A stretch of 64,000 bases of DNA, taken from positions 248,001 to 312,000 of the forward strand of contig NZ_JAYKGJ010000003.1 of the NCBI RefSeq assembly GCF_036860695.1, read 5' to 3'. The stretch comes from Rosettibacter firmus (lineage in GTDB: Bacteria; Bacteroidota; Ignavibacteria; Ignavibacteriales; Melioribacteraceae). Under the pieces are notes generated by a model, which searched no databases, was not told the DNA's origin, and saw only the letters and a program-made list of their open reading frames with translations. Within the stretch, counting starts at the first letter, position 1; each line of letters opens with the position of its first letter. This document shows positions 9,806 through 17,893 of the stretch, piece by piece. The translations under genes were made by a program, and so were the position numbers.

Positions 9806-10186
9806 TTATAAATTATGGACAACTCGTTTAATTCCATTCTTAAGCAACTTAACATTGAAATTTATCAAGTATCCTAATTTACATCCTGATAGTTTCAAAT
9901 AAGTTATTAATTGAGCCATATGGACTTCATTTAATGCTTCTACAGATTTTATTTCCACTACTACTTTATTATTAATCAGCAAATCAAGACGATAGCCAAT
10001 ATCAAGTTTTACATCTCTGTAAATAACAGGTAATTCTTTTTGCGATTCAACGTATAAACCTGATTTAATCAACTCATACTTCAAACATGCTTCATAAGTC
10101 GATTCTAAAAGTCCAGGTCCGAGTTCCTTGTGCACAATTAGCGCACAATCAATCAATATTTTCCCTATTTCATTTTCTGTTAACAT
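9806..10186 (-). CDS. GxxExxY-family PD-(D/E)XK nuclease-like protein
   Basis: A 126-residue protein matching the GxxExxY family (TIGR04256/PDDEXK_3). The naming motif is GLLESTY at residues 25-31. The nuclease core is visible as D68 in RLDLL, E78-I-K80 in VVEIKS and Q92/Y96 in AQLITYL, so the catalytic D-ExK set is intact. Length is normal for the family. The family's biochemical role is not established; nuclease activity is inferred from the fold. The gene is bracketed by R1 repeats: one ends 3 bp past its stop and another begins about 12 bp before its start codon, with no room for a normal promoter outside the repeat. This packing suggests the gene and repeats move or persist as a unit. 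Confidence 0.85.
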   Translation of the reverse strand: MLTENEIGKILIDCALIVHKELGPGLLESTYEACLKYELIKSGLYVESQKELPVIYRDVKLDIGYRLDLLINNKVVVEIKSVEALNEVHMAQLITYLKLSGCKLGYLINFNVKLLKNGIKRVVHNL

Positions 10187-10198
10187 ATTTAAAATTTT

Positions 10199-10299
10199 TC
10201 TTTGCGCCTTCTCTGCGAACTCTGCGCCTTCCTACCGCAGGCAGGGTTAAATTATATTGAAACCGCCAAGAACGCAAAGCATGCTAAGAGACGCTGAGA
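10199..10299. repeat. R1 repeat between GxxExxY gene and rpiA, overlapping the rpiA 3' end
   Basis: TTTGCGCCTTCTCTGCG and CTCTGCG on the left and AACCGCCAAGAACGCAAAG (10261-10279) on the right, with an inserted CTACCGCAGGCAGGGTT segment that is also found near 20640. The right end, ATGCTAAGAGACGCTGAGAA, supplies the rpiA stop codon and its last three sense codons. Confidence 0.85.
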
Positions 10300-11018
10300 A
10301 TTTTTATTCCATTATGTGAAGAACAATAAACTTTATCAACAAGTTTGTTTAAGAAAATACCATGTTCAACAATTCCAGCTCTTTCATTTAGAATAGAGCT
10401 AAGCTCAGCTGGATTTTCAATTTTTCCAAAATAAACATCAAGTATAAAATTTCCTTCGTCTGTTAAAAATGGTTCATCATTATTTTTTCTTAAAACTACT
10501 TTTGCACCAAGTGATTCAAGAAAAGATTTTTCACTTTCAAGTGCAAATTGTAAAACTTCAACAGGCACAAAAAATTTTTCACCTAATTTATCTGAAAGCT
10601 TTGATTCGTCAACTACTACAAGAAAACTTTTTGTATTCTGAGCAATTACTTTTTCACGCAATAATGCCCCACCACCACCTTTAATTAAATTTAATTCCGA
10701 ATCTACTTCATCAGCTCCATCAATTGTAATATCGATTGGTTTTAGATCGTTAATATTTTCACTGGACAATTTTTTATAACATTCATTAAGTGAAATTACA
10801 GGTATTCCGAGTTGAATGGCTAATTCTTTAGTTTTATTTGATGTTGGAACACCGTAAATATTTTTCAATTTACCTTCCTTAATTTTTTTTGCCAGACTTT
10901 CAATTGCGAATTTAGCAGTAGAACCAGTGCCCAGACCAACAATCATTCCGTCCTTAATTTCTTCAACTGCATTTTCTGCAGCTGACTTTTTCAATATTTG
11001 AGTTTCTGAATTTTCCAT
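10284..11018 (-). CDS. rpiA: Ribose-5-phosphate isomerase A
   Basis: Interconverts ribose 5-phosphate and ribulose 5-phosphate in the non-oxidative pentose phosphate pathway; cytosolic. The 244-residue protein has the phosphate-binding GTGSTA (30-35), the catalytic DGADE (100-104) and KGGGGALLREK (113-123) motifs. Length is slightly above the usual ~220-235. The C-terminus reads IKILSVS; the final SVS and the TAG stop are encoded by the R1 repeat that abuts the gene, so the original stop was probably replaced when the repeat arrived. zwf and pgl of the oxidative branch lie at 41-43 kb. Confidence 0.95.
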   Translation of the reverse strand: MENSETQILKKSAAENAVEEIKDGMIVGLGTGSTAKFAIESLAKKIKEGKLKNIYGVPTSNKTKELAIQLGIPVISLNECYKKLSSENINDLKPIDITIDGADEVDSELNLIKGGGGALLREKVIAQNTKSFLVVVDESKLSDKLGEKFFVPVEVLQFALESEKSFLESLGAKVVLRKNNDEPFLTDEGNFILDVYFGKIENPAELSSILNERAGIVEHGIFLNKLVDKVYCSSHNGIKILSVS

Positions 11019-11159
11019 ATAAAATCTCGAGCTAATTTTTAAAGAAATAATTGTGCCAGCAAAAATATCTTTGTTTTTGATAAATAAATTTAGGATTATT
11101 TTTTGAGTGATGCGAATATTTTTCGCATTCAGGTGAAAAAGTTACTAATTGTTATATTG

Positions 11160-11214
11160 AAACCGCCAAGAGCGCAAAGATTATGCAAAGAGTTACTGGC
11201 GTTCTTAGCGGTTT
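11160..11214. repeat. R1 repeat hairpin between rpiA and the M13 peptidase
   Basis: AAACCGCCAAGAGCGC (11160-11175) pairs with GCGTTCTTAGCGGTTT (11199-11214) with one mismatch and one G-U pair. It lies 10 bp past the peptidase stop codon on the minus strand, upstream of rpiA, and may also serve as a transcript-end structure. Confidence 0.85.
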
Positions 11215-11224
11215 CAAAATATTA

Positions 11225-13267
11225 TTACCAGATTTTTACAATTTTATCTTCTGGATTACGCATTGGGTCGCCAGGTTTAACATCGAATGCTTCAAAAAAT
11301 TCTGGCATATTCATAAGTGGTCCATTAACTCTTTGAACAGAAGGAGAATGCACATCAGTTTTAACCTGAAGTTTTAATGCTTCCGGTCGAATATTTGTAG
11401 CCCATACCTGAGCCCATCCAAGGAAGAATCTTTGTGCAGGTGTAAATCCATCAATCAATTCACCTTTTTTATATTGCTCTGTTTTCTTAAATGCAGCAAA
11501 AGAAATTGTAAGTCCACCTAAGTCTGCAATATTTTCACCAAGTGTTAGAGCACCATTAACTCTAAATGTATCAATTACAACAAAGTTATTATAATGTTCA
11601 ATCAGTTTTTGTGCACGTGCCTGAAATTTTTCGTTATCTTCTTTTGTCCACCAATCTTTTATATTTCCTTTTTCATCATATTTTCTTCCCTGATCATCAA
11701 AGCCATGAGTAATTTCGTGACCAATGACAGCTCCCATTGCACCATAATTAATTGCATCATCAGCCTGTGGATTAAAGAATGGTGGTTGAAGAATTCCAGC
11801 TGGAAATGTTATTTCATTTTTGGTTGGAGAATAAGATGCATTAACAGTTTGTGGTGTCATTCCCCATTCTGATTTATCAACTGGTTTACCAAGTTTTTTT
11901 AGATTCTCTTTTCTTGCCCATGTAGCTGCTCTTCTTAAATTTTTGAAATAAGAATCTCTTGCAATTTCGAGTTCAGAATAATCTTTCCATTTATCTGGAT
12001 AACCAATTTTAACTCCAAATGTACTTAATTTAGTAAGAGCTTTTTGTTTTGTTTCATCACTCATCCAGTCGAGATTCTTTATACTTTCTTCCATTGCAAC
12101 AAGAAGATTATTCACAATTGCTTTTGCTTTTTCTTTTGCTTCTGGTGGAAAAACTTTAGCAACATAAATTTGTCCAAGTAATTCACCAACAGTTCTGTTC
12201 AATACTCCAATTACTCTTTTCCATCTTGGTTCAATAACTTTTTGACCTCTTAAAAATTTACCTTCGAACTCAAATTGTTCATTTACAAAAGGAGAACTGA
12301 GTGCAGAAGCAGATGAACGCAAAACATTCCACTTAAAATAAATTTTCCAGTCGTTTAATGAAATTTCATCAATTAATTCCGATGCACCTTTAATAAATTT
12401 AGGTTGATTAACCACAACAACATCAATCTTATCAATTCCTAAATTTGTAAAGTATTTATCCCAGTCAATATTTTCAGAGATTGATTTCAAATTATCATAA
12501 GTCATTTTATTATAAGTTTTATATGGGTCACGATTTTCCAGACGAGTATTAGAAACCTTTGCTAATTTAGTTTCGATATCCATTACAATCTGGGAATAGC
12601 GATTTGCAGTTTCTTCATCAACATCAATAAGTTTAAACATATTGGTAACATGTTTTACATATCTTTCACGAATTTCTTTTGAACGGGCATCGTCTTTAGT
12701 ATAATATTCAACGTCTGGCAAGCCAAGTCCACCCTGTGAAATTATACCAACATTTAAATCACTTTTCTTTGCATCTGCATTTACAAAAAAGTTAAACAAT
12801 GCAGGAATTCCAGTTGAATGAAATTCTGAAATTAGTTTAAATAGATTTTTCTTATTATCAAGATTATCAATCTGTTGTAAGTAAGGTTTAATTGGATTGT
12901 AACCAGCTTTTTCAATACGAATAGAATCCATTCCAGTTGCGTAGAAGTCACCAATTTTTTGTTGTGGTGTTCCTTTATTTAAATTTTTATTTGCTGCAAG
13001 TTCTTCTACAATTTCTTTAAGTATTTTATTATTCTGCTCTTCGAGTATAGAAAAAGAAGCCCAGCGAGTTTTGTCATCCGGGATGGGATGATTCTTTGAC
13101 CAGTTGCCCACAGCAAACTGATAAAAATTTTGTGCGGGAGATACACTTCGATCCAGACTATTTAAATCAAAGGCTTTTGATTTATTATTGTCTTCACCAA
13201 ATGCAAAGACATTAAAAGAAAAAATTGAAGTAAAAATTAATAGCAGGAATAGAAATCTTTTTTTCAT
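11225..13267 (-). CDS. pepO: M13-family zinc endopeptidase (PepO/neprilysin-like)
   Basis: A secreted metallopeptidase of 680 residues that cleaves small peptides. Residues 1-22 are a signal peptide ending FNVFA. The zinc site is HEITH at 517-521 with the third ligand in ENIADLGG near 578, and the substrate-binding NASYSP motif lies upstream, followed by the NEITFPAGILQPPFF segment typical of the family. The C-terminal end, DPMRNPEDKIVKIW, is the canonical M13 finish, so the gene is complete. It stands alone between repeat clusters. Function is secure by family; the natural substrate and whether it is periplasmic or surface-held are inferred. Confidence 0.93.
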   Translation of the reverse strand: MKKRFLFLLLIFTSIFSFNVFAFGEDNNKSKAFDLNSLDRSVSPAQNFYQFAVGNWSKNHPIPDDKTRWASFSILEEQNNKILKEIVEELAANKNLNKGTPQQKIGDFYATGMDSIRIEKAGYNPIKPYLQQIDNLDNKKNLFKLISEFHSTGIPALFNFFVNADAKKSDLNVGIISQGGLGLPDVEYYTKDDARSKEIRERYVKHVTNMFKLIDVDEETANRYSQIVMDIETKLAKVSNTRLENRDPYKTYNKMTYDNLKSISENIDWDKYFTNLGIDKIDVVVVNQPKFIKGASELIDEISLNDWKIYFKWNVLRSSASALSSPFVNEQFEFEGKFLRGQKVIEPRWKRVIGVLNRTVGELLGQIYVAKVFPPEAKEKAKAIVNNLLVAMEESIKNLDWMSDETKQKALTKLSTFGVKIGYPDKWKDYSELEIARDSYFKNLRRAATWARKENLKKLGKPVDKSEWGMTPQTVNASYSPTKNEITFPAGILQPPFFNPQADDAINYGAMGAVIGHEITHGFDDQGRKYDEKGNIKDWWTKEDNEKFQARAQKLIEHYNNFVVIDTFRVNGALTLGENIADLGGLTISFAAFKKTEQYKKGELIDGFTPAQRFFLGWAQVWATNIRPEALKLQVKTDVHSPSVQRVNGPLMNMPEFFEAFDVKPGDPMRNPEDKIVKIW

Positions 13268-13521
13268 AAAAACTCCTATAAAATTTTTTGAACATTAATT
13301 AAGACGATTTTTACTTACAATCGTTTTACTTTTAAGTAAAATTAATACAATTATTTTTTGTTAAAAAATTATTTATTAGGTAATGAATTGTTATTTTGAG
13401 TTTGGGAAAGTATGATTGCCAGAGAATCTGACAAAGTCATTAAATGATTTAACAAATATTTAGTAAGAGATACTTCATGCCGCTTTTTGCGTAATTCAGG
13501 ATGAGACATAATGAACCTACA

Positions 13522-13902
13522 CTGTAATTCTGAGAAAGTGAAACGATTAAAGAATTTTAGATTCTTCACTTCGTTCAGAATGACAAATGAGAATTTATAA
13601 AGTCATTCTGAGTCCTGCTGTAGAAAGGATGAAGGGTCTCAAGAAAGAAAAATAAACTTTGAGATTCTTCGCTTCGCTCAGAATGACAGGTAATGATGAA
13701 GTTGTCATTCTGAAGGAGTTTAGTGACTGAAGAATCTGACGAAGCAAACATAAGCCTGAGTGAAATAAAGATAAAGAAACAAAAAAGAGATTCTTCACTT
13801 CGTTCAGAATGACAATTGTAATGATGAAGTTGTCATCCTGAGTCCTGCTATAAGCAGGACGAAGGATCTATTGAAAGATTCTTCACTTCGTTCAGAATGA
13901 CA
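13522..13902. repeat. R2 repeat cluster between the M13 peptidase and GIY-YIG gene
   Basis: At least four inverted or degenerate R2 copies, starting near 13522, 13601, 13704 and 13831, each ending in TTC(G/A)CTTCG(C/T)TCAGAATGACA. Several carry the TCCTGCT..GCAGGA spacer. No gene is supported in 13268-14127 apart from these repeats; apparent frames are repeat-derived. Confidence 0.9.
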
Positions 13903-13956
13903 GATGAGAATTTATGAAATCATTCTAAGCTTTGCTTAAAGTTAGGGCTTTGTGTT

Positions 13957-13980
13957 ATTGATTATTAATGTGGCTAAAGC
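13957..13980. repeat. Third repeat (R3), left copy
   Basis: ATTGATTATTAATGTGGCTA followed by AAGC; the same 24 bases recur with one change at 14657-14680, exactly 700 bp away in the same orientation. The pair brackets the GIY-YIG gene and its R2 repeats. Flanking bases (GGGCTTT/GAGCTTT before) are also similar. Confidence 0.65.
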
Positions 13981-14070
13981 AGGATTATTCTTTGTAATTT
14001 TTTTGACTAAACGCATTTGAAGCAGCAAGGTTCAAGTGGAATTTTTTATTCACATATTCTATTTTTTCAT

Positions 14071-14107
14071 TGTCATTCTGACCCCGCTGAAGGCGGGGGA
14101 AGAATCT
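14071..14107. repeat. R2 half-unit immediately upstream of the GIY-YIG gene
   Basis: TGTCATTCTGACCCCGCTGA, then a GGCGGGG hairpin arm and AAGAATCT. It ends 20 bp before the GIY-YIG start codon. Confidence 0.85.
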
Positions 14108-14127
14108 AAATATACAACAAGTAAAAC

Positions 14128-14412
14128 ATGAAATCATATTACGTATATATAATGGCAAGCAAAAGTAAGGTTATATATACAGGTGTAACGAATGATATAA
14201 AAAGAAGAGTATATGAACATAAGAAAAAAATAATTCCCGGTTTCACAAGCAAATATAACACAACAAAATTAGTATATTATGAAGAGACTAAAGATATAAA
14301 AACAGCACTTGCAAGAGAGAAACAAATAAAAGGTTGGTTAAGAAGAAAGAAAATAGAATTAATAGAAAAAGAAAATCCTTTATGGGAAGACCTTAGTAAA
14401 GATTGGTATTAA
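14128..14412 (+). CDS. Small GIY-YIG nuclease superfamily protein
   Basis: A 94-residue stand-alone GIY-YIG domain (UPF0213/COG2827-like). The two strands are YVYIM (5-9) and YTGV (17-20), followed by the conserved R in KRRVYEH (25-31), GFTSKY, LVYYEE, the catalytic-type Glu in AREKQIKGW (62-70) and the terminal NPLWEDL. These features match single-domain family members, which are widespread but functionally uncharacterised. No good ribosome site precedes the ATG. An R2 repeat ends 20 bp upstream and another begins 46 bp downstream, and direct copies of R3 lie outside those. It is the only plus-strand gene in the first 23 kb. Mobile or repeat-associated role is inference. Confidence 0.88.
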   Translation: MKSYYVYIMASKSKVIYTGVTNDIKRRVYEHKKKIIPGFTSKYNTTKLVYYEETKDIKTALAREKQIKGWLRRKKIELIEKENPLWEDLSKDWY

Positions 14413-14457
14413 AAAATTTTCTTTGAGAAAAAATAGAATAACAAATAGAAACCGACA

Positions 14458-14604
14458 CTGTAATTCTGAGAAAGTGAAACGACTGAAATATTTTAGATTC
14501 TTCACCTCGCTCAGAATGACAATTGTAATGATGAAGTTGTCATCCTGAGTCCTGTTGTAGATGAAGGAGCTAAAAAGAGATTCTTCGCTACGCTCAGAAT
14601 GACA
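14458..14604. repeat. R2 repeats immediately downstream of the GIY-YIG gene
   Basis: Two copies: 14458-14521 (degenerate left arm, right arm CTCAGAATGAC) and 14538-14604. The second is nearly identical over about 65 bases to the copy at 14903-14967, including the unusual GTAGATGAAGGAGCTAAAAA spacer, pointing to recent duplication. Confidence 0.88.
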
Positions 14605-14656
14605 GGTAATAATTAGTAAATGAATGATTGATAAAATAAAATTGAGCTTTAATCCC

Positions 14657-14680
14657 ATTGATTGTTAATGTGGCTAAAGC
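14657..14680. repeat. Third repeat (R3), right copy
   Basis: ATTGATTGTTAATGTGGCTA followed by AAGC, matching 13957-13980. Downstream, 14759-14774 contains a GTTTGC..GCAAAC hairpin that may belong to the same element. Confidence 0.65.
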
Positions 14681-14858
14681 CTTTTTTATTTCTTTCTTTT
14701 CTTCTCGGTTCACTAAAATGAACTGCAATTTTTAATATTAAATAATTTTTTTATTGCGGTTTGCTTTAGCAAACTGTTCATTGATTTAAATTGGAATCTC
14801 AGGCTTAAGTCTCATTTATTCTCAATTATAACTAAAGCAAATTAATTATGATAATTTT

Positions 14859-15353
14859 AGATTCTTCGCTACGCTCAGAATGACAGATGAGAATTTATAA
14901 AGTCATTCTGAGTCCTGCTGTAGATGAAGGAGCTAAAAAGAGATTCTTCGCTACGCTCAGAATGACAATGGTAATATTCATAATGCTATAAATTGATAAT
15001 GTCACTCTGCGGGAGTGAAACAAATGAATAATCTTAGATTCTTCCCCTGCTAAAGCGGGATTCAGAATGACACGATAATGTCGATAAAATGATATGATAA
15101 AGTTGACGCAGTCATCCTGAGGGAATCCGACGAAGTCGGATGACGAAGGATCTGACAAAGTTATTAAAAGTATTATAAGAATTAACAAAGTTAAAATGAA
15201 ATGCATAGTAAGAGATCCTTCACTCCGTTCAGGATGACAGACGAGTACTTGCGAAGTCATTCTTAGGGAATTCGATAAAGTTGGATGATCGAAGAATCTA
15301 ATAAAAGAAATAAAGAGATCCTACCTCCTGCTAAAGCGGGATTCAGAATGACA
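14859..15353. repeat. R2 repeat cluster between the GIY-YIG gene and thiE
   Basis: About six R2 half- or full units in tandem and inverted order (starting near 14859, 14903, 15001, 15111, 15257 and 15300). One includes a GTCATCCTGAGGGAATCCGA variant. No gene is supported in 14413-15400. Confidence 0.88.
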
Positions 15354-15400
15354 TGGTAGAATTGATAAAGTAGAAACAAAGTGATTGAAGATTCTAACGA

Positions 15401-16027
15401 TCATTCCAAACAAAATTTTTTTGCATTAATATATGGATTGCCATTAAACAAAGCAGAGACTACTGCAATAGCATCAACATAATCAATTATTAATTTATAA
15501 TTATTTTCATTAATACCACCAATTGCAACAACTGGAATTTTTAATTTCTTTTTTGCTTTCTTAAAAAAATCGATTGAGTTTAATACTGGTTCTGATGGTT
15601 TAGTTGGAGAAGCAAATACAGCTCCAAAAGCCACATAATCTGCACCTAATTTTTCAAACATTATAGCTCTTTCAAGATCATCGTAACAGGAGATACCTAT
15701 AATTTTATTCTTTAATATTTTTCTAATTTTATTAAAGCTATCGAATTCATTATTACCAAGATCTTCTTTACCAAGATGAACACCATCTGCATTACTCTCA
15801 AGTGCAACATAAGGATCATCGTTAATAATTAATGGAATTTTATATTTATCTGTAATAGATTTAATTCGCTTTGCTCTTTCTAATCTTTTTTCGAAGCCAA
15901 AATATTTATCTCTTAATTGAACTAAATTTACTCCTCCTAATATCGCCTGCTCAATCATTTCTTCGAGTTTATCATCAGGAATTAGATTTTCATCTGTTAT
16001 TGCATAAAGACCTTTTATTCTTTCCAT
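15401..16027 (-). CDS. thiE: Thiamine-phosphate synthase
   Basis: Joins HMP-pyrophosphate and thiazole phosphate (THZ-P) to make thiamine phosphate. The protein has the ThiE TIM-barrel landmarks LYAITDE, VNLVQLRDK, IPLIINDDPYVAL, ADGVHLGKEDL, GADYVAFGAVFASPTKP and PVVAIGGI. A GTG at 16033 would add two residues; ATG at 16027 is preferred here but neither has a well-spaced ribosome site. It overlaps the end of thiD, indicating translational coupling. It is the last gene of the thiC-led operon. No thiazole-synthesis genes (thiG, thiH, thiS) are in the window, so that moiety must come from genes elsewhere or be salvaged. Confidence 0.95.
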   Translation of the reverse strand: MERIKGLYAITDENLIPDDKLEEMIEQAILGGVNLVQLRDKYFGFEKRLERAKRIKSITDKYKIPLIINDDPYVALESNADGVHLGKEDLGNNEFDSFNKIRKILKNKIIGISCYDDLERAIMFEKLGADYVAFGAVFASPTKPSEPVLNSIDFFKKAKKKLKIPVVAIGGINENNYKLIIDYVDAIAVVSALFNGNPYINAKKFCLE

Positions 16028-16815
16028 AACCACCTGTGATTTAATGGACCAAAACCTTTTCCAATTTTAATTTCGTTTTGAAGAGCAGATTGAATATAAT
16101 TTCTTGCATTTTTAATTGAAGAAATAACATCATAGCCTTTAGCTATAAAAGCTGTGATAGCTGCAGAAAAAGTGCAACCAATACCATGAGTGTTGATGGT
16201 ATTGATTCTTGGATATTCTAAAAATTCAATTGTATTTTCTGAAAAAATCAAATCGAAAACTTTTTCATTTATTAAAAGATGACCACCTTTGATCACAATA
16301 TATTCTGGACCAAGTTTTATAAGTTTCTCTGCAACTTTTATCATATCATCTTTTGTTGAAATTTCTATTCCAGAAAGTAATTGTGCTTCAGAAATATTTG
16401 GAGTAATAACTAAAGCAAGTGGTAAGATTTTTTCTTTAAAATCATTTAATGAATTTCTTTTCAATAATTCAGAATTATCTTTTGAATGAAGGACTGGATC
16501 AACAATTAGTTTGTCCAAATGAAAATCTTTAATTGCCAATGCAACATTATCAATTATCTCAGCATTTGAAAGCATACCAGTTTTTACAGCATCAATTTTA
16601 ATATCATCGGCAATTGATTTAATTTGCCTGTAAACGAGAAAACCAGGCAGGTCATATATTTCATTTATGCCAGTGGTGTTTTGAGCAGTAATGGAAGTGA
16701 TAGCAGATACACCATAAACATTTAGAGCCATAAAAGTTTTTAAATCTGCCTGAATACCAGCACCAGCACTGCTATCACTTCCAGCTATTGTTAATGCAAC
16801 AGGTAATGAATTCAA
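16015..16815 (-). CDS. thiD: Hydroxymethylpyrimidine (phosphate) kinase
   Basis: Phosphorylates HMP and HMP-phosphate, feeding the pyrimidine half of thiamine to ThiE. The 266-residue ribokinase-fold protein starts with LTIAGSDSSAGAGIQADLKT, has the VKTGML and VVDPVLHS segments, and the anion-hole motif NTHGIGCTFSAAI. The start is TTG at 16815 with AGGT six bases upstream; no better ATG is in range. It begins 8 bp after the AIR-synthase-like gene ends and overlaps thiE, so it is internal to the TPP-regulated operon. Confidence 0.95.
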   Translation of the reverse strand: MNSLPVALTIAGSDSSAGAGIQADLKTFMALNVYGVSAITSITAQNTTGINEIYDLPGFLVYRQIKSIADDIKIDAVKTGMLSNAEIIDNVALAIKDFHLDKLIVDPVLHSKDNSELLKRNSLNDFKEKILPLALVITPNISEAQLLSGIEISTKDDMIKVAEKLIKLGPEYIVIKGGHLLINEKVFDLIFSENTIEFLEYPRINTINTHGIGCTFSAAITAFIAKGYDVISSIKNARNYIQSALQNEIKIGKGFGPLNHRWLWKE

Positions 16816-16823
16816 TTTTTTAC

Positions 16824-17891
16824 CTAATTTAATTTCATTTCAAAAGCTTTTGCAATTGCCTGCCAGAATGGATCTACTCTTGGATGTTCTAATTTTTTTG
16901 TTTCATTATTTTCAACAATCCATCTACCTTTTTCTTCTGGAAGAATTTCTCCAACTACAGCAGACTCAATTCCTTTATTTTTTAATTCATTAATTAACAG
17001 ATCAACTTTGTGAGGTCGAACTGTTATGACCAAAGTTCCTTCGCTAATTGAAATGTAAGGATCCATATCAAATAAATTGCAAACGGCATTAACTTCGGGA
17101 AGTACAGGAATTTTATCTTTATAAATAATGATTCCTTTTTTACTTGCTTGAGCCACTTCGTAAACACCACCTATCACACCGCATTCAGTTGCATCGTGCA
17201 TTGAAGTAACGCCATCATCTTTAACACCAATTTTAACAGCTGTTAAAGCATCATCTACAGTACTCATTTTATAGAATAAATTTTCGGCTTTAGAAAAAAT
17301 TTCTTCTCCTAATTTTTCTTTAATATAATTTTTGAAAGTATTAGAAAAAATGCCAACAGCTTCTATTGCTGCTCCTTTAGTAATAACAACGTAATCACCT
17401 TCCTGTGCAAATTGTGGTGTTAAATATTTATCTTTTGGTCCAATAGCAATAAAAGTAGCACCACCAACCATAGGATAATCTGTTCCGGTATAACGAGCTG
17501 TGTGACCGGTTATTACAGATGTTCCATATTTTTCACATTCCTGATGAATAACTTTCCAAACTTTTTCAAATTCATCTTCTTGAATACTCATTGGAAGATT
17601 AAAATCAAAAATAGCATAAGCTGGAGGGAATCCACTTGTTGTAACATCACTTGCTAAAATATGCCATGCAAACCATGCAGCTTTTTCCCATCCATATTGT
17701 GGTACAATATAAATTGGATCGGTTGTAACTGCCATTACTGTATTATCTGCTACCTGAACAATTCCAATATCAACTCCATGATTTGGAGGTACCAGCACAT
17801 CATTTCTTTTTGCACCAAGTTGTGGATAAATATAGTGATTAAAAAATTCTGGACTAATTTTTCCAATTGCAGGAAATTGAGCTTTATTCAT
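16824..17891 (-). CDS. AIR-synthase-related (PurM/HypE/ThiL-fold) protein in the thiamine operon
   Basis: A 355-residue protein with the two-domain ATP-binding fold shared by PurM, HypE, SelD and ThiL. The N-terminal half has VTTDPIYIVPQYG and a LASDVTTSGFPP segment resembling the HypE/ThiL metal-nucleotide loop; the C-terminal half has KDDGVTSMHDATECGVIGG and ISEGTLVI. It lacks the C-terminal PRICY-type tail of HypE (it ends EMKLN), and no hydrogenase genes are nearby. It starts 2 bp after thiC with a good AGGTG site and is followed 8 bp later by thiD. The position suggests it supplies thiamine-phosphate kinase (ThiL) activity or another thiamine step; that assignment is inference. Confidence 0.8.
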   Translation of the reverse strand: MNKAQFPAIGKISPEFFNHYIYPQLGAKRNDVLVPPNHGVDIGIVQVADNTVMAVTTDPIYIVPQYGWEKAAWFAWHILASDVTTSGFPPAYAIFDFNLPMSIQEDEFEKVWKVIHQECEKYGTSVITGHTARYTGTDYPMVGGATFIAIGPKDKYLTPQFAQEGDYVVITKGAAIEAVGIFSNTFKNYIKEKLGEEIFSKAENLFYKMSTVDDALTAVKIGVKDDGVTSMHDATECGVIGGVYEVAQASKKGIIIYKDKIPVLPEVNAVCNLFDMDPYISISEGTLVITVRPHKVDLLINELKNKGIESAVVGEILPEEKGRWIVENNETKKLEHPRVDPFWQAIAKAFEMKLN

Positions 17892-17893
17892 AT

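Noticed and set aside
13369-13798. Two minus-strand frames of 66 and 67 codons
   Set aside because: They run through R2 repeats and have no ribosome site or family resemblance.
14380-15260. Minus-strand frames of 92 and 121 codons with HSERSEES/HPERSEGS
   Set aside because: Repeat-derived; one overlaps the GIY-YIG gene end on the other strand.
9141-15353. CRISPR array
   Set aside because: The repeats are inverted, variable in length and irregularly spaced, without unique spacers of constant size, and no cas genes are near.
16824-17891. HypE hydrogenase maturation protein
   Set aside because: It lacks the C-terminal Cys-containing tail of HypE and no hydrogenase or hyp genes are present; it is in a thiamine operon.
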